From contig NZ_CP070480.1 of NCBI RefSeq assembly GCF_016924835.1, positions 1,116,001 to 1,180,000 on the forward strand: 64,000 bases of DNA, in the 5' to 3' direction. Made by a program: the position numbers and the translations under genes. Source of the DNA: Rothia sp. ZJ932. GTDB taxonomy: Bacteria; Actinomycetota; Actinomycetes; Actinomycetales; Micrococcaceae. Below are positions 48,687-58,453 of the stretch, piece after piece; within the stretch, counting starts at the first letter, position 1, and each line of letters opens with the position of its first letter. The notes below the pieces were generated by a model. The model made no database searches and was not told where the DNA came from. It saw only the letters and a list, made by a program, of their open reading frames with translations.

Positions 48687-49463
48687 GTGAGTCATGCTTC
48701 AGCCCTTTCTTCTCGCTCGTACAGAGATATCGCCATTGTGTTGCGCACCCAGCAATTGGGTGAGGCGGATCGTATTATTATTGCCCTGACCCAGCAGCAC
48801 GGGGTTGTTCACGCTGTGGCTAGGGGAGTTCGTCGTAGCTCCTCTAAAATTGGTGCCCGTCTTGAGCCCTTTATGGTGGTTGACCTTTCGCTGGTGAAGG
48901 GCAAAAATCTCGATACTGTTTCTCAGGTAGTAACTCGCAAAGCCTATACGGCAGCGATTATGGGGGACTACGATGCTTTTACCGTGGCATGCGTGCTATC
49001 GGAGCTCACCGAAGCCTTGACTACCTACGATATTGAGCAGCAGGTCGCTTTCTTCAATGTGTTAGCTGGTGCTTTATCTTCGCTAGCCCAAGCCAGCCAC
49101 CACCCCCTTGATGTACTTAATGCTTTTGCTTTGCGTACGATGGCGTTAGCAGGGTGGAGTATTGTTCTTGATGCCTGTTCAGTGTGCGGTGCCGCAGAAA
49201 ATGCCAACTATTTTTCCCCGGAATATGGGTTTGTTGACGCAGGATGCGCTGCTTCGTTGGCTGATCGATTCTACCCGCTGAGCGATGCCGTAAAATTGTA
49301 TATACGCGCAGTTTTTCAAGGACGCTGGGAACACGTAGATACCCTCACAGAGCATACCGTTCGGTCGAGGTCACTGTATCTTGTATCGCTTTACGTACGC
49401 TGGCACCTTGAAAAACCCGTAAAAACTTTGGACGCTCTAGTGAAGGACACCAATGCACGTTAA
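48687..49463 (+). CDS. recO: DNA repair protein RecO
   Basis: Loads RecA with RecR and anneals single strands in the RecFOR pathway. The N-terminal OB fold reads [38 protein letters not shown], and the C-terminal part has the zinc-type cysteines [25 protein letters not shown]. Length is 258 residues. GTG 48687 follows a -10-like hexamer directly. The 3' end overlaps uppS by 11 bp. Confidence 0.93.
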   Translation: MSHASALSSRSYRDIAIVLRTQQLGEADRIIIALTQQHGVVHAVARGVRRSSSKIGARLEPFMVVDLSLVKGKNLDTVSQVVTRKAYTAAIMGDYDAFTVACVLSELTEALTTYDIEQQVAFFNVLAGALSSLAQASHHPLDVLNAFALRTMALAGWSIVLDACSVCGAAENANYFSPEYGFVDAGCAASLADRFYPLSDAVKLYIRAVFQGRWEHVDTLTEHTVRSRSLYLVSLYVRWHLEKPVKTLDALVKDTNAR

Positions 49464-50229
49464 GCCCTATGCTCACCCCAGTGGTGCTACAGCTCCTGCC
49501 ATTCCGCGCCAGTTCATTCCCCAGCACGTTGCGGTGGTAATGGACGGCAACGGTCGCTGGGCGAACGAGCGCGGCTTGCCCCGTAACGAGGGACATAAGG
49601 CTGGTGAAGCGGCTTTGCTGGACGTCGTGGCAGGTGCTATTGAAATGGGCATTCCCCACGTGTCTGCTTACGCTTTTTCCACAGAAAACTGGAAGCGCTC
49701 ATTGGATGAGGTCAGCTTCCTCATGCGCTTTTGTACCGACGTATTAGACCGCCAGCTTGAAACCCTCAAAAGCTGGGGTGTTCGCATTCGCTGGGCAGGT
49801 AGGCGTCCTAAACTCTGGAAATCAGTGATTCGCCAGCTTGAGCAGTGCGAAGAAGAGACCAAAAATAATACGGTCTGTACCCTCACCATGTGCGTAAACT
49901 ATGGCGGACGTGCCGAAATTGCGGACGCTGCTGCTGCCATCGCTCAAGATGTATTAGACGGCAAAATTAAACCTAAGAGTGTTAACGAAAAGATTTTCCA
50001 GCGCTACCTCGATGAACCTGACCTACCCGATGTAGACCTTTTTCTGCGTACCAGCGGCGAACAGCGTTTCTCAAACTTTTTGCTCTGGCAAAGTGCCTAT
50101 GCAGAGATGGTCTTTATGAACGTTCTATGGCCTGACGTTGACCGTCTAACGCTCTGGGAAGCAGTCGAACAGTATGCCCAACGCGACCGCAGATACGGCG
50201 GCGCCGTCGACAAGATAGCTAAAAAGTAG
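49453..50229 (+). CDS. uppS: Isoprenyl transferase (undecaprenyl/decaprenyl diphosphate synthase family)
   Basis: cis-Prenyltransferase that makes the C50-C55 lipid carrier for cell-wall synthesis. The signature [27 protein letters not shown] (about residues 24-50, with catalytic Asp) and the C-terminal [26 protein letters not shown] are intact. Length is 258 residues. GAAGGA sits 6 nt before ATG 49453, inside recO. Chain length of the product cannot be told from the sequence. Confidence 0.94.
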   Translation: MHVKPYAHPSGATAPAIPRQFIPQHVAVVMDGNGRWANERGLPRNEGHKAGEAALLDVVAGAIEMGIPHVSAYAFSTENWKRSLDEVSFLMRFCTDVLDRQLETLKSWGVRIRWAGRRPKLWKSVIRQLEQCEEETKNNTVCTLTMCVNYGGRAEIADAAAAIAQDVLDGKIKPKSVNEKIFQRYLDEPDLPDVDLFLRTSGEQRFSNFLLWQSAYAEMVFMNVLWPDVDRLTLWEAVEQYAQRDRRYGGAVDKIAKK

Positions 50230-50266
50230 CAGTATTCGCATCGAAATCAGAAACCGAGGTCAGCCC

Positions 50267-51352
50267 ATGCGCATTTACCCCATATTTTTCAAAGTATTTT
50301 TTACTCCGATGAACCCAGAAAAAGCCCACCAGGTGGGATACTGGGGCGTTAATTTCTTACGGCAGGTGGGCGTGAGCTCAGTAGCACGGCGCTTTCTGGC
50401 TCCGCACCCCAGCCTACAGACAACTGTTATGGGTCTGACCTTTCCCTCGCCCTTTGGCGTGGCAGCCGGTTTTGATAAAAAGGGCGGAGCTATCAATGCT
50501 CTGGGCAACCTGGGTTTCGGTCATATTGAGATTGGTACCGTGACCGGTCAAGCTCAGCCGGGAAATCCCAAGCCTCGTCTCTTTCGGTTAGTTGACGATA
50601 AAGCTGTTATCAACCGCATGGGCTTTAACAATGACGGGGCCGCATCGGTTGGTCCGCGACTAGCAGCCGCACGCGCTGATTTTGACCACGACTACGGTCA
50701 GAGCGTTCGCCCCATCATGGGCGTCAATATCGGCAAAACCAAGGTGGTTGAACTTGAGGACGCAATTGAAGACTACCTCATGAGCACCCGCACCCTAGCA
50801 CCGCAGGCTGACTACCTGGTGGTTAATGTTAGCTCACCCAACACCCCTGGCTTGCGCGATCTCCAGGCGGTGGAAACTCTTAAGCCTCTGCTGGAGGCAG
50901 TGCGCGCTGAAGCTGACCGCGTTGTCACCGATCGTAGGGTGCCGCTCACCGTGAAGATCGCCCCGGATCTTGCCGATGAAGACATCATCGATGTGGCGCG
51001 CATGGCTCTGGAGCTAAAGCTCGATGGAATCATCGCCACCAACACCACTATCGCCCGGAACGGTATGGGGTTGGTTTCTTCCCGCGAGAAAATTGATGCG
51101 ATTGGTGCCGGTGGTCTTTCCGGTCAGCCTCTGGCTTCGCGAGCGCTTGAGGTTCTGCGCATTCTCAAGGAAGAAGTGGGGGAGCAGCTAGCTCTCATCG
51201 CGGTTGGCGGTGTAACCACCGCTCAAGATATACAAGATCGCCTGGACGCGGGCGCGGACTTGGTGCAGGGCTACACAGCTTTTCTGTATGAGGGGCCGCT
51301 GTGGGCATACCGCATCAACCGCGGTCTCAAAGCCTTGCGTCGTAATTCCTAA
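50267..51352 (+). CDS. pyrD: Dihydroorotate dehydrogenase (quinone), class 2
   Basis: Oxidises dihydroorotate to orotate with FMN and passes electrons to the quinone pool at the membrane. The N-terminal helical extension for membrane/quinone binding, [39 protein letters not shown] (Ser as catalytic base, class 2), and the FMN-phosphate motif [15 protein letters not shown] are visible. Length is 361 residues. It supplies the step missing from the pyr operon but lies about 36 kb away, after uppS. Confidence 0.95.
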   Translation: MRIYPIFFKVFFTPMNPEKAHQVGYWGVNFLRQVGVSSVARRFLAPHPSLQTTVMGLTFPSPFGVAAGFDKKGGAINALGNLGFGHIEIGTVTGQAQPGNPKPRLFRLVDDKAVINRMGFNNDGAASVGPRLAAARADFDHDYGQSVRPIMGVNIGKTKVVELEDAIEDYLMSTRTLAPQADYLVVNVSSPNTPGLRDLQAVETLKPLLEAVRAEADRVVTDRRVPLTVKIAPDLADEDIIDVARMALELKLDGIIATNTTIARNGMGLVSSREKIDAIGAGGLSGQPLASRALEVLRILKEEVGEQLALIAVGGVTTAQDIQDRLDAGADLVQGYTAFLYEGPLWAYRINRGLKALRRNS

Positions 51353-51368
51353 ACGGTAAGAGTACTAT

Positions 51369-51405
51369 AAAAGGGCTACCACTGTGTATCAGTCGTAGCC
51401 CTTTT
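51369..51405. terminator. Bidirectional terminator between pyrD and the DUF3043 gene
   Basis: AAAAGGGCTAC (51369-51379) and GTAGCCCTTTT (51395-51405) form an 11-bp stem with T-runs on both strands. Confidence 0.85.
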
Positions 51406-51426
51406 AGGTTATAATCCCTCAGCGAA

Positions 51427-52056
51427 TTACTTGGGGTACTGCCCGCGGGCAACCTGAGGTTTGGGTAGACGCATGCGGCGGATCATGAGAACACGGTTCA
51501 TCGTGTACATTGCTGAGCCCGGTTCAACGTCACCGAACTTCTCCACAAGACGTGCCTTAATCTTGCGCCATACCAACCAGGTATCAAATGCCCAGAGCAA
51601 GATAAGACCCCACATAATTATGGTGGTTTCTAGCTGGTATTGACCCAAGAAAAGTGACACCAAGAAGAAAATGAGCAGAGCGATAATGACGAAGTCGCCA
51701 ACGTTCCAGCGCGCGTCTACATAATCGCGAATGAAACGGCGCTGGGGACCGCGATCACGTAGCGGCAGGTAACGTTCTTCGCCCGTGCGTAGAGCTTCTT
51801 GCTCCCGCAGGCGGTGTTCACGTGCCTGCTGACGTTGCGCTTCTTTTGCTGCTTTGCGGTCATCAGGAACCAGTGGCTGTTTACGGGCAGCCTGTTGCTG
51901 CTTACGTGAGGGGGTGGGGCGTCCCTTAGGCGGGGTTGTCTTCTTTGAGTTCTCGGTGACTGCCTGCTGCTCACCGTTGTCAGTAGCTGCAGTAGAGGTT
52001 GCTACCGACCCGTGAGTGGCGGGGGATTTCTCGTTCTTTTTATTTCGTCCTAACAC
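51427..52056 (-). CDS. DUF3043 membrane protein
   Basis: A 209-residue protein of an actinobacterial family of unknown function. About 85 hydrophilic, Lys/Gln/Arg-rich residues come first, then RDYVDARWNVGDF, two closely spaced membrane helices (about residues 128-165), and a basic C-terminal tail ending in RLPKPQVARGQYPK. The start is GTG at 52056 (VLGRNKKNEK, resembling other members that begin with a GRKK-type sequence), 6 nt after TATTCT; the frame continues upstream to 52080 without support. Confidence 0.83.
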   Translation of the reverse strand: MLGRNKKNEKSPATHGSVATSTAATDNGEQQAVTENSKKTTPPKGRPTPSRKQQQAARKQPLVPDDRKAAKEAQRQQAREHRLREQEALRTGEERYLPLRDRGPQRRFIRDYVDARWNVGDFVIIALLIFFLVSLFLGQYQLETTIIMWGLILLWAFDTWLVWRKIKARLVEKFGDVEPGSAMYTMNRVLMIRRMRLPKPQVARGQYPK

Positions 52057-52062
52057 CCTATA

Positions 52063-52068
52063 AGAATA
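52063..52068 (-). promoter_or_regulatory. Candidate -10 for a leaderless DUF3043 mRNA
   Basis: TATTCT on the reverse strand, ending 6 nt before GTG 52056. It is back to back with the candidate -10 of the next gene, 38 bp away. Confidence 0.4.
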
Positions 52069-52100
52069 TCGAAGATACAAGCACTATGCGTATTCGGGAG

Positions 52101-52106
52101 TAGGCT
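52101..52106 (+). promoter_or_regulatory. Candidate -10 for a leaderless peptidase mRNA
   Basis: TAGGCT ends 6 nt before ATG 52113. A GGGAG 12 nt before the ATG is too far to be a good ribosome site. Confidence 0.4.
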
Positions 52107-52112
52107 TGTTCT

Positions 52113-53516
52113 ATGAATATCTCACCAGAATTTCAGTTTCGTGCCAAAGATACTCTCGAAGCAGAGGTCCGTAGCAATTTTGAACACACTCTACAGCGTT
52201 TGACAGAGCTAGTTGCTATTCCGTCAGTTGCGTGGGAAGCCTACGATTTATCGCAGGTGGAACGTAGCGCTGAAAAAGTAAAAGAACTAGCATTCGCGGT
52301 GGGTTTCGAGCAGGTTGAAATCCTGACCGCTACCTACGGTCCTGAAAATACAGCCGGTATGCCTGCCGTTGTTGCACGCAAAGAAGCGGCACCGGGGCAT
52401 CCCACCATTTTGCTCTATGCCCACCACGACGTTCAACCGGTGGGAAATCTCAAAGAGTGGCAAACCGCCCCCTTCGTCGCCACCCGTAAGGGCGATCGCT
52501 TGTTCGGACGCGGCGCTGCCGATGACAAGGCGGGCGTCTTAGCCCACCTTGCAGCTTTTGAAGCTACCCGTACGGTACTGGGTGATGACTTCAAGGCTGG
52601 CGTAACCCTTTTTATCGAGGGTGAAGAAGAAGCGGGATCACCCAGCTTTACTAATTTTTTGAACACTTACCGCGATAAGTTAGCAGCAGACGTCATTATC
52701 GTTGCTGATTCGTCAAACTGGCAGGTGGGCGTACCTGCTCTCACCACTAGCCTGCGAGGAGTTGCTAGCGGCACGATTTCTGTCAGGGTCGCAGACCACA
52801 ATGTTCATTCCGGGGTCTTTGGAGGCCCCCTCCTTGATGCCCACACTGTGATGGTGCGTACCCTGGCATCACTTCACAACTCTCAAGGTTCAGTTGCAGT
52901 TGAAGGTTTAATTCATGCACCTGAACCTGAGGTTGAATACCTTGAAGCTAACTTCAGGGCAGACTCTGGCATTCTAGACTCGGTTGAACTTGCTGGAACC
53001 GATAGCATTGCATCTCGCCTATGGGCGCAGCCAGCTATTTCAATCATTGGTATGGATGTACCCAGCGTCGAGACAGCTTCTAACACTATTGCTGCTACCT
53101 CGCGCGCAAAAATCAGCGTGCGATTGGCACCCGGATCAGACCCTGCGCAAGCTCATGCCGCTCTCGAAAATCACCTGAAGAATCTTGACGTGATGGGGGC
53201 AAAGGTTACTTACACCGCAGACGATTCCGGTCAGCCATTTAGCACCGACACATCCTCTGCCGGGGCACAGCTGGCACTCGCCGCCTTCAAAGAATCATGG
53301 CAGGTCGACCCCGTCACCACCGGGTTGGGAGGCTCAATCCCATTCATTGCCGATCTCACCGAGGTTTTCCCCGGCGCAGATATTCTCATCACGGGCATCG
53401 AAGATCCTGATACTCGAGCACATAGTGCCAACGAATCGCTGTACCTCCCCGATTTTGAGAAAGCAATACTTGCTGAGGCGCTCATGCTGGCAGAACTCAG
53501 CGCATCTGCCCAGTAA
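52113..53516 (+). CDS. M20 family dipeptidase
   Basis: Zinc-dependent peptidase, probably cytosolic (no signal peptide), acting on dipeptides or acyl-amino acids. Metal and catalytic motifs: LLYAHHDVQP (about residue 110), GRGAADDKAGVLAHL, and FIEGEEEAGSPSF, with a C-terminal metal His in DPDTRAHSANESLYL. The lid/dimerisation domain has VRVADHNVHSGVFGG. Length is 467 residues. The exact substrate is unknown; members of this group are often annotated as dipeptidase. Confidence 0.9.
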   Translation: MNISPEFQFRAKDTLEAEVRSNFEHTLQRLTELVAIPSVAWEAYDLSQVERSAEKVKELAFAVGFEQVEILTATYGPENTAGMPAVVARKEAAPGHPTILLYAHHDVQPVGNLKEWQTAPFVATRKGDRLFGRGAADDKAGVLAHLAAFEATRTVLGDDFKAGVTLFIEGEEEAGSPSFTNFLNTYRDKLAADVIIVADSSNWQVGVPALTTSLRGVASGTISVRVADHNVHSGVFGGPLLDAHTVMVRTLASLHNSQGSVAVEGLIHAPEPEVEYLEANFRADSGILDSVELAGTDSIASRLWAQPAISIIGMDVPSVETASNTIAATSRAKISVRLAPGSDPAQAHAALENHLKNLDVMGAKVTYTADDSGQPFSTDTSSAGAQLALAAFKESWQVDPVTTGLGGSIPFIADLTEVFPGADILITGIEDPDTRAHSANESLYLPDFEKAILAEALMLAELSASAQ

Positions 53517-53646
53517 AGACGCGCCGCGGAAGAAATTTTATTTCTGGCGGAATAGACCGATAACTTTTAGAGTTATAGGTGACAGAAAAACTATGAGAAC
53601 TCTGACCAACCGCACCGGCTGGTCTAGCTACGAAAGGGTTTATCCC

Positions 53647-54006
53647 ATGACTACTGAAGCGCTTGCAGCCGAGATGCCCACTCACGGAGTTAATCTCACC
53701 GACGTTGCCGCAGGTAAGGTACGCGCATTGCTGGAACAGGAAGGACGCACCGACCTGCGTCTGCGCGTAGCCGTTCAGCCCGGTGGCTGCTCAGGTCTGA
53801 TTTACCAGCTCTACTTTGATGAGCGCGTACTCGACGGTGATGCCGTCCGCGACTATGACGGCGTTGAAGTTATTGTTGACCGCATGAGCGTTCCCTACCT
53901 CGATGGTTCAACTATCGACTTTGAGGACACTATCCAGAAGCAGGGGTTCTCTATTGATAACCCCAATGCTCAGGGTTCATGTGCCTGCGGTGACTCCTTC
54001 AACTAA
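53647..54006 (+). CDS. erpA: A-type iron-sulfur carrier protein (ErpA/IscA-like)
   Basis: Delivers Fe-S clusters to client proteins. The 119-residue protein has the three conserved cysteines in QPGGCSGLIYQL and GSCACGDSF, the actinobacterial form of the C-terminal motif. The start ATG 53647 has GAAAGGG about 9 nt upstream; an in-frame ATG 18 codons earlier (53593) lacks such a site. A strong terminator follows. It sits just upstream of the cytochrome oxidase genes, whose partner QcrA needs a Rieske cluster. Confidence 0.9.
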   Translation: MTTEALAAEMPTHGVNLTDVAAGKVRALLEQEGRTDLRLRVAVQPGGCSGLIYQLYFDERVLDGDAVRDYDGVEVIVDRMSVPYLDGSTIDFEDTIQKQGFSIDNPNAQGSCACGDSFN

Positions 54007-54047
54007 GCCTTGAACGGGTAGTTATCACCTGCACGAGTCATTCCATC

Positions 54048-54087
54048 AAAAAGCTGGCTACTGTGTACCCCGGTAGCCAGCTTTTTT
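54048..54087 (+). terminator. Terminator after erpA
   Basis: AAAAAGCTGGCTA (54048-54060) pairs with TAGCCAGCTTTTT (54074-54086) and a T-run of six closes it. Confidence 0.9.
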
Positions 54088-54319
54088 GTGTCGCAAAGGC
54101 CGTCCTCAGTGGTTCTAGACACCAGTGCGAGGGCTTGGAATGCAGATCATCACGACACACAGATGAAATACTTCGCACAACACACTGCAATAAGTGACAG
54201 GTTGTCACCACAACACGCCAAGAACGGGTAAGCTCGTGTATGAAAGTTTTTTCTTGGGTAAACACTGTCCACACACGGTATCCAAGGATTTCACGCACAC
54301 CAAAAAGGAAGGGCCGACT
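54088..54319 (+). promoter_or_regulatory. ctaC upstream region with inverted repeat
   Basis: This 232-bp gap before ctaC has no gene. It contains the perfect dyad GTGACA-ggt-TGTCAC (54194-54208), about 20 bp ahead of a TAAGCT that could be a -10 (54229-54234). AAGGAAGGG (54306-54313) is the ribosome site of ctaC. Confidence 0.5.
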
Positions 54320-55237
54320 GTGAGTTCGCAGCATCGAACCAGCAGCCGCAAGCACAAGGGGCTGAAGGTTTCAGCATTAACCCTGGCTTCCGCTTTGTTT
54401 CTGACAGCATGTTCAGATCAGGCAAAGGTGGGTTGGCTACCCACCAAACGCGGTGTGACCGACAATGCCGACACCATCATGGATCTTTGGATTGGTTCAT
54501 GGGTGGCAGCACTGGTAGTAGGCCTTATTACTTGGGGTCTGATGCTCTGGTGCTTCATCGCCTACCGTCGTCGCAAGAATGAAGTCGGTTACCCCCGCCA
54601 GCTCGCGTATCACGCACCGCTGGAAATTTTCTACACCATTGCGCCGGTCATCATGATCGTCAGCCTCTTCAGCTTCTCCGATAGCGCAGAACGCGCAATC
54701 ACCGCTCCCAAGGCTGACAACGCAGACGTTACCGTAGAGGTATACGGCAAGCAGTGGGCATGGGACTTCAACTACATCAACGAGGGCGTTTACTTCTCCG
54801 GTGTTCAGGCTCGCCTGAGCACACAGGATAACCCCCAAGGTCCGCAGATGGCTGAAGAAGACATGGTTTACGGTAAAGACGGGATTTCAGCAACCCTTCC
54901 CACTCTTTACCTCCCTGTTAACTCCACCGTTGATCTGCAGCTTAAGACCCGCGACGTTATTCACTCCTTCTGGGTTCCCGCTTTCTTGGAAAAGCGCGAC
55001 ACCTTGCCCGGTCAGACCAACCACATGTACTTCACCACCGGTGAAGAGCCTGCAACCTATGCAGGTAAGTGTGCAGAGCTCTGCGGCGAGTACCACTCAG
55101 AAATGCTCTTTAACGTTAAGGTCGTTTCTCAGGAAGACTACGACGCTTACATCCAGTCGCTTGAGGACATGGAAAACGTAGGTCGACTCGGTGATGAGTA
55201 CAACCGCAATCCCAACCTCAACGAGATTAAGAAATAA
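54320..55237 (+). CDS. ctaC: Cytochrome c oxidase subunit II (aa3 type), lipoprotein
   Basis: Carries the CuA centre that accepts electrons from the bc1 complex in the actinobacterial supercomplex. The GTG start at 54320 is fixed by the ribosome site 6 nt upstream. Signal peptide ends with a lipobox (LFLTAC, Cys about residue 31). Two membrane helices follow (about residues 55-78 and 98-118), then the cupredoxin domain with W-containing [31 protein letters not shown] and the CuA motif [12 protein letters not shown]. Length is 305 residues. ctaD follows after 11 bp. Confidence 0.95.
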   Translation: MSSQHRTSSRKHKGLKVSALTLASALFLTACSDQAKVGWLPTKRGVTDNADTIMDLWIGSWVAALVVGLITWGLMLWCFIAYRRRKNEVGYPRQLAYHAPLEIFYTIAPVIMIVSLFSFSDSAERAITAPKADNADVTVEVYGKQWAWDFNYINEGVYFSGVQARLSTQDNPQGPQMAEEDMVYGKDGISATLPTLYLPVNSTVDLQLKTRDVIHSFWVPAFLEKRDTLPGQTNHMYFTTGEEPATYAGKCAELCGEYHSEMLFNVKVVSQEDYDAYIQSLEDMENVGRLGDEYNRNPNLNEIKK

Positions 55238-55248
55238 GGGGTGAAAAA

Positions 55249-56961
55249 ATGTCTACTTTTGAATATTCAACCGAAGGTACAGGTTCAGTAGCCCCTCGCG
55301 TGGTTCCCAAGTCAAAAGGTCGAATCATCGTTAACTGGTTGACCTCAACCGACCACAAGACCATCGGTTACATGTACCTCATCTCAGCGTTCATCTTCTT
55401 CTGCTTTGGCGGTCTGATGGCCTTGCTGATGCGCCTGGAGCTCTTTGCTCCCGGCATGCAGTTCCTTGAGACCAAGGAAATGTTCAACCAGCTCTTCACC
55501 ATGCACGGCACCTTGATGTTGCTAATGTTCGGTACTCCTTTGTTTACCGCATTCGCTAACATCCTGGTTCCTTTGCAGATTGGTGCGCCTGACGTGGCTT
55601 TCCCTCGTCTGAACTCACTGGCTTTCTGGTTCTTCCTCTTCGGCTCATTCGTAGCAATCGCAGGCTTCATTACCCCTCAGGGTGCAGCATCCTTCGGTTG
55701 GTTCGCGTATGCACCGCTGAACAGCGCTACCTATAGCCCCTCAGTCGGCGGTGACCTCTGGGTCTTCGGTCTGGCGCTTCAGGGCTTCGGCACCATCATG
55801 GGTGGCGTCAACTTCTTGACCACCATCCTCTGCCTGCGTGCCCCCGGTATGACCATGTGGCGTATGCCCGTGTTTACCTGGACCACCCTGATCACCGCAA
55901 TCCTGATCATCATGATTTTCCCGCCGCTGGCATCTGCTTTGTTTGCTCTGGGTATGGATCGTCGTCTGGGCGGTCACATCTTTGACCCCGAAAACGGTGG
56001 CGCAGTTCTCTGGCAGCACCTCTTCTGGTTCTTCGGTCACCCCGAGGTTTACGTTCTGGCACTGCCCTTCTTCGGCATCGTCTCAGAGATTATCCCGGTA
56101 TTCTCACGTAAGCCCATCTTCGGTTACAAGGGTCTGATCTTCGCGACGATTTCGATTGCAGCGCTATCGGTTACCGTGTGGGCACACCACATGTACGTCA
56201 CCGGTGCGGTCATGCTTCCCTTCTTCTCCTTCATGACCATGATGATTGGTGTTCCCACCGGTGTGAAGTTCTTCAACTGGATCGGCACCATGTGGCAGGG
56301 GTCAATCACCTTTGAAACCCCCTTGCTCTGGGTTATCGGCTTCTTGATTACCTTCCTCTTCGGTGGTTTGACCGGTATTATCTTGGCAACCCCGCCGCTG
56401 GACTTTCACCTGTCTGACTCATACTTCGTGGTAGCACACTTCCACTACGTCATCTTCGGCACCATCGTGTTCGGTATGTTCGCGGGTCTCTATTTCTGGT
56501 GGCCCAAGTTCACCGGCAAGATGCTGAACGAAAAGATCGGTAAGATTCACTTCTGGTTGCTCTTCATCGGCTTCCACACCACCTTCCTTGTACAGCACTG
56601 GTTGGGCGTTGACGGTATGCCCCGTCGTTACGCAGACTACCTGCGCGAAGACGGCTTTACCTGGATGAACCAGATGTCAACCGTGGGTTCAATGATCCTG
56701 GCAGTCTCCATGATTCCTTGGTTCTGGAACGTCTACTCAACCAGCCGCCACGGCAAGAAGGTTGAAGTAGATGACCCCTGGGGCTTCGGTGGCTCACTGG
56801 AATGGGCAACTTCATGCCCCCCTCCGCGCCACAACTTCACTGCTCTTCCCCGCATCCGCTCCGAGCGTCCTGCGTTGGATCTGCACCACCCCGAGCTGTC
56901 CACTAACCACGATGTTGCAGCAGCGGCACGCCGCGCAGCAACTGACAGCGTAAGGAGCTAA
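55249..56961 (+). CDS. ctaD: Cytochrome c oxidase subunit I (aa3 type)
   Basis: Catalytic subunit with haem a and the haem a3-CuB centre; reduces oxygen and pumps protons. Twelve membrane helices are expected over 570 residues. Visible: [11 protein letters not shown] (haem a His), [17 protein letters not shown] (CuB His and cross-linked Tyr), WAHHMYV (CuB His pair) and [10 protein letters not shown] (haem ligands). The C-terminal tail (about 50 residues) is Pro/His/Arg-rich and cytosolic. Between ctaC and ctaF in an operon. Confidence 0.97.
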   Translation: MSTFEYSTEGTGSVAPRVVPKSKGRIIVNWLTSTDHKTIGYMYLISAFIFFCFGGLMALLMRLELFAPGMQFLETKEMFNQLFTMHGTLMLLMFGTPLFTAFANILVPLQIGAPDVAFPRLNSLAFWFFLFGSFVAIAGFITPQGAASFGWFAYAPLNSATYSPSVGGDLWVFGLALQGFGTIMGGVNFLTTILCLRAPGMTMWRMPVFTWTTLITAILIIMIFPPLASALFALGMDRRLGGHIFDPENGGAVLWQHLFWFFGHPEVYVLALPFFGIVSEIIPVFSRKPIFGYKGLIFATISIAALSVTVWAHHMYVTGAVMLPFFSFMTMMIGVPTGVKFFNWIGTMWQGSITFETPLLWVIGFLITFLFGGLTGIILATPPLDFHLSDSYFVVAHFHYVIFGTIVFGMFAGLYFWWPKFTGKMLNEKIGKIHFWLLFIGFHTTFLVQHWLGVDGMPRRYADYLREDGFTWMNQMSTVGSMILAVSMIPWFWNVYSTSRHGKKVEVDDPWGFGGSLEWATSCPPPRHNFTALPRIRSERPALDLHHPELSTNHDVAAAARRAATDSVRS

Positions 56962-56965
56962 TCGA

Positions 56966-57367
56966 ATGAAACTTCTTTCGAATATCTTCGGCATCATCGG
57001 TGTTTTCTTGATTCCTGTAGGCGTTGTCTACGGCTTTATGACTGACTTCACTGAGTGGGCAGGTTTCCCTGCAATTCTGGCAACCGCAGTGATGTGTCTT
57101 TTCCTCTGGTGGTTCCTGAGCTTCACTGATAAGAAGCACCCGGACATGCCTTACGAGGATCTAGACGGAGAAATTGCTGACCAGGCTGGCGCTTACGGTT
57201 TCTACTCACCGTGGTCATGGTGGCCCTTGGTGATCGGTATCGTATGCACCATTGCAGTCGTTGGTTTGGCTGTTGCCTGGTGGGTACTTCTCCTGGCACT
57301 GCCCGTAGCAATCGCAGCTCTTGTAGGCTGGGTCTACGAATACAACCGCGGAGCGCACTCACACTAA
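56966..57367 (+). CDS. ctaF: Cytochrome c oxidase subunit IV, actinobacterial type
   Basis: Small accessory subunit of the aa3 oxidase in actinobacteria. The 133 residues contain an N-terminal helix, a second helix (about residues 36-53, FPAILATAVMCLFLWWFLSF), the conserved YGFYSPWSWWPL segment and two more helices, ending VYEYNRGAHSH. It starts 4 bp after ctaD and is followed by a strong terminator. Confidence 0.92.
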   Translation: MKLLSNIFGIIGVFLIPVGVVYGFMTDFTEWAGFPAILATAVMCLFLWWFLSFTDKKHPDMPYEDLDGEIADQAGAYGFYSPWSWWPLVIGIVCTIAVVGLAVAWWVLLLALPVAIAALVGWVYEYNRGAHSH

Positions 57368-57395
57368 AAGTGAAAGCGCCCTAGCATACTGACAG

Positions 57396-57433
57396 ATGGT
57401 CGGTCTCAGAATTTTCTGAGACCGACCATTTTT
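57396..57433 (+). terminator. Terminator after ctaF
   Basis: ATGGTCGGTCTCAGAA (57396-57411) pairs perfectly with its complement (57414-57429), followed by TTTTT. This ends the ctaCDF operon. Confidence 0.92.
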
Positions 57434-58402
57434 CTATATCTAGCGGTGAGCGCATGTTGCATGAGTGGGCTCAGCCCCGTACGAAAACTGTCACGAGTGA
57501 GGTGCCGTTTATAGAGGACGAGTTTTGTCTTACTCAATGAGTTCTACCAGCCCCAAGTGTGTTTCTCATAGCTCTACGCCACACCTACAAGACTGTAGCC
57601 GAGTACAGCCGTTCAGAGTGGGTGGATTTATTTGACCCAACAGATGCTAGCCCTTGTACTGCTGAGAGGAGATATTTGACCTCACAGAGCCATAAGAAAT
57701 ACGTACGGAGTTTTGGTCGTCCCCACTGCGTCGCTGATGCAAAAAGTCTTTAGCGCTGAGGCCATTAATCTAGCAGGCAACAAAAAATCCGCGGCTCTCA
57801 TTATCATCCGAGTTTTAGAGGTTGTCTCAACATGCTGGTAGTACTTCAGGAATTATCTCTCTAATACCGCAAAGGAACCTCTAAACCATCAGCATGTCGG
57901 TGAGCAGCCCTTCTTTAGTAAGAACTAACCCCAATGCCTTAGAAAGGTATATATAGAGGGGCGAGTGTCTGCGGCAGAGCCAAGACGGTAAGAAGGCTTG
58001 GTTCTGTGCCTTATCGTAAGCTAACTGCCAAAAACATCCTTAGATCACTTTTCTGCCGATGACAGGAGCTGAGCCTGAGACCGTTAGAAGCAGAACCCAA
58101 GATGAGGACTTCGCAGTGATTGCGGTGAATCTCTATAAGAAGCACGTTGGAGAAAATAACCCGCTAAAAAGCCTTAAAAAATGTCTGCTAGCCGGCACTG
58201 GAACGTCCTCATACCCCAGATACAGGTAAGGGAAGGGGGGGGGAGAGAGCTACTCACCTTTGTGTGCTCATCTCAAACTCCCATGGCACCGGAAAATTCC
58301 TTCGGGCAGGGGAGTCTCTGGCTGTTTAGGAGACTTTCTTTGGAGTTACCCCAGCGCACTTTAGCTCCAGCCAGCATCCGCAAAATAGCGTTTCCGGTTA
58401 AC
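57434..58402. other. Gene-free stretch of nearly 1 kb between the oxidase and bc1 operons
   Basis: No convincing gene is seen on either strand; open frames are short (up to 89 codons), lack ribosome sites and look unlike any family I know. Repeated structure is present: TTTAGAGGTT (57814-57823) with its complement at 57876-57885, interleaved with CATGCTG (57831-57837) and its complement at 57890-57896; and a 12-bp bulged stem at 57973-58010 whose loop can pair with 58011-58017. TATATATAG lies near 57950. A decayed gene or insertion element, or a non-coding RNA, are the options. No match to RNase P RNA, tmRNA or SRP RNA motifs was seen. Confidence 0.5.
58235..58243 (+). repeat. Run of nine G
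   Basis: The only homopolymer of this length noticed in the window. It lies in non-coding sequence, 6 bp after the end of a 56-codon open frame (58059-58229), so slippage here is unlikely to switch a gene. Confidence 0.8.
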
Positions 58403-58439
58403 AAAAGATGCCCCGCACATATTGTGCGGGGCATCTTTT
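58403..58439. terminator. Terminator after qcrB
   Basis: A perfect 16-bp stem, AAAAGATGCCCCGCAC (58403-58418) and its complement (58424-58439), with a 5-nt loop and T-runs on both strands. It ends the reverse-strand ctaE-qcrCAB operon. Confidence 0.92.
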
Positions 58440-58453
58440 ATAGCCTGTGAACC

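Noticed and set aside
58059-58229. 56-codon forward frame in the gene-free stretch
   Set aside because: Its composition looks somewhat protein-like, but there is no ribosome site, promoter or known family, so it is not called as a gene.
58235-58243. G run as a phase-variation switch
   Set aside because: It is not inside or directly upstream of a credible gene.
58181-58450. 89-codon forward frame across the G run and the qcrB terminator
   Set aside because: It has no ribosome site, runs through a terminator and ends in low-complexity sequence; no family is recognisable.
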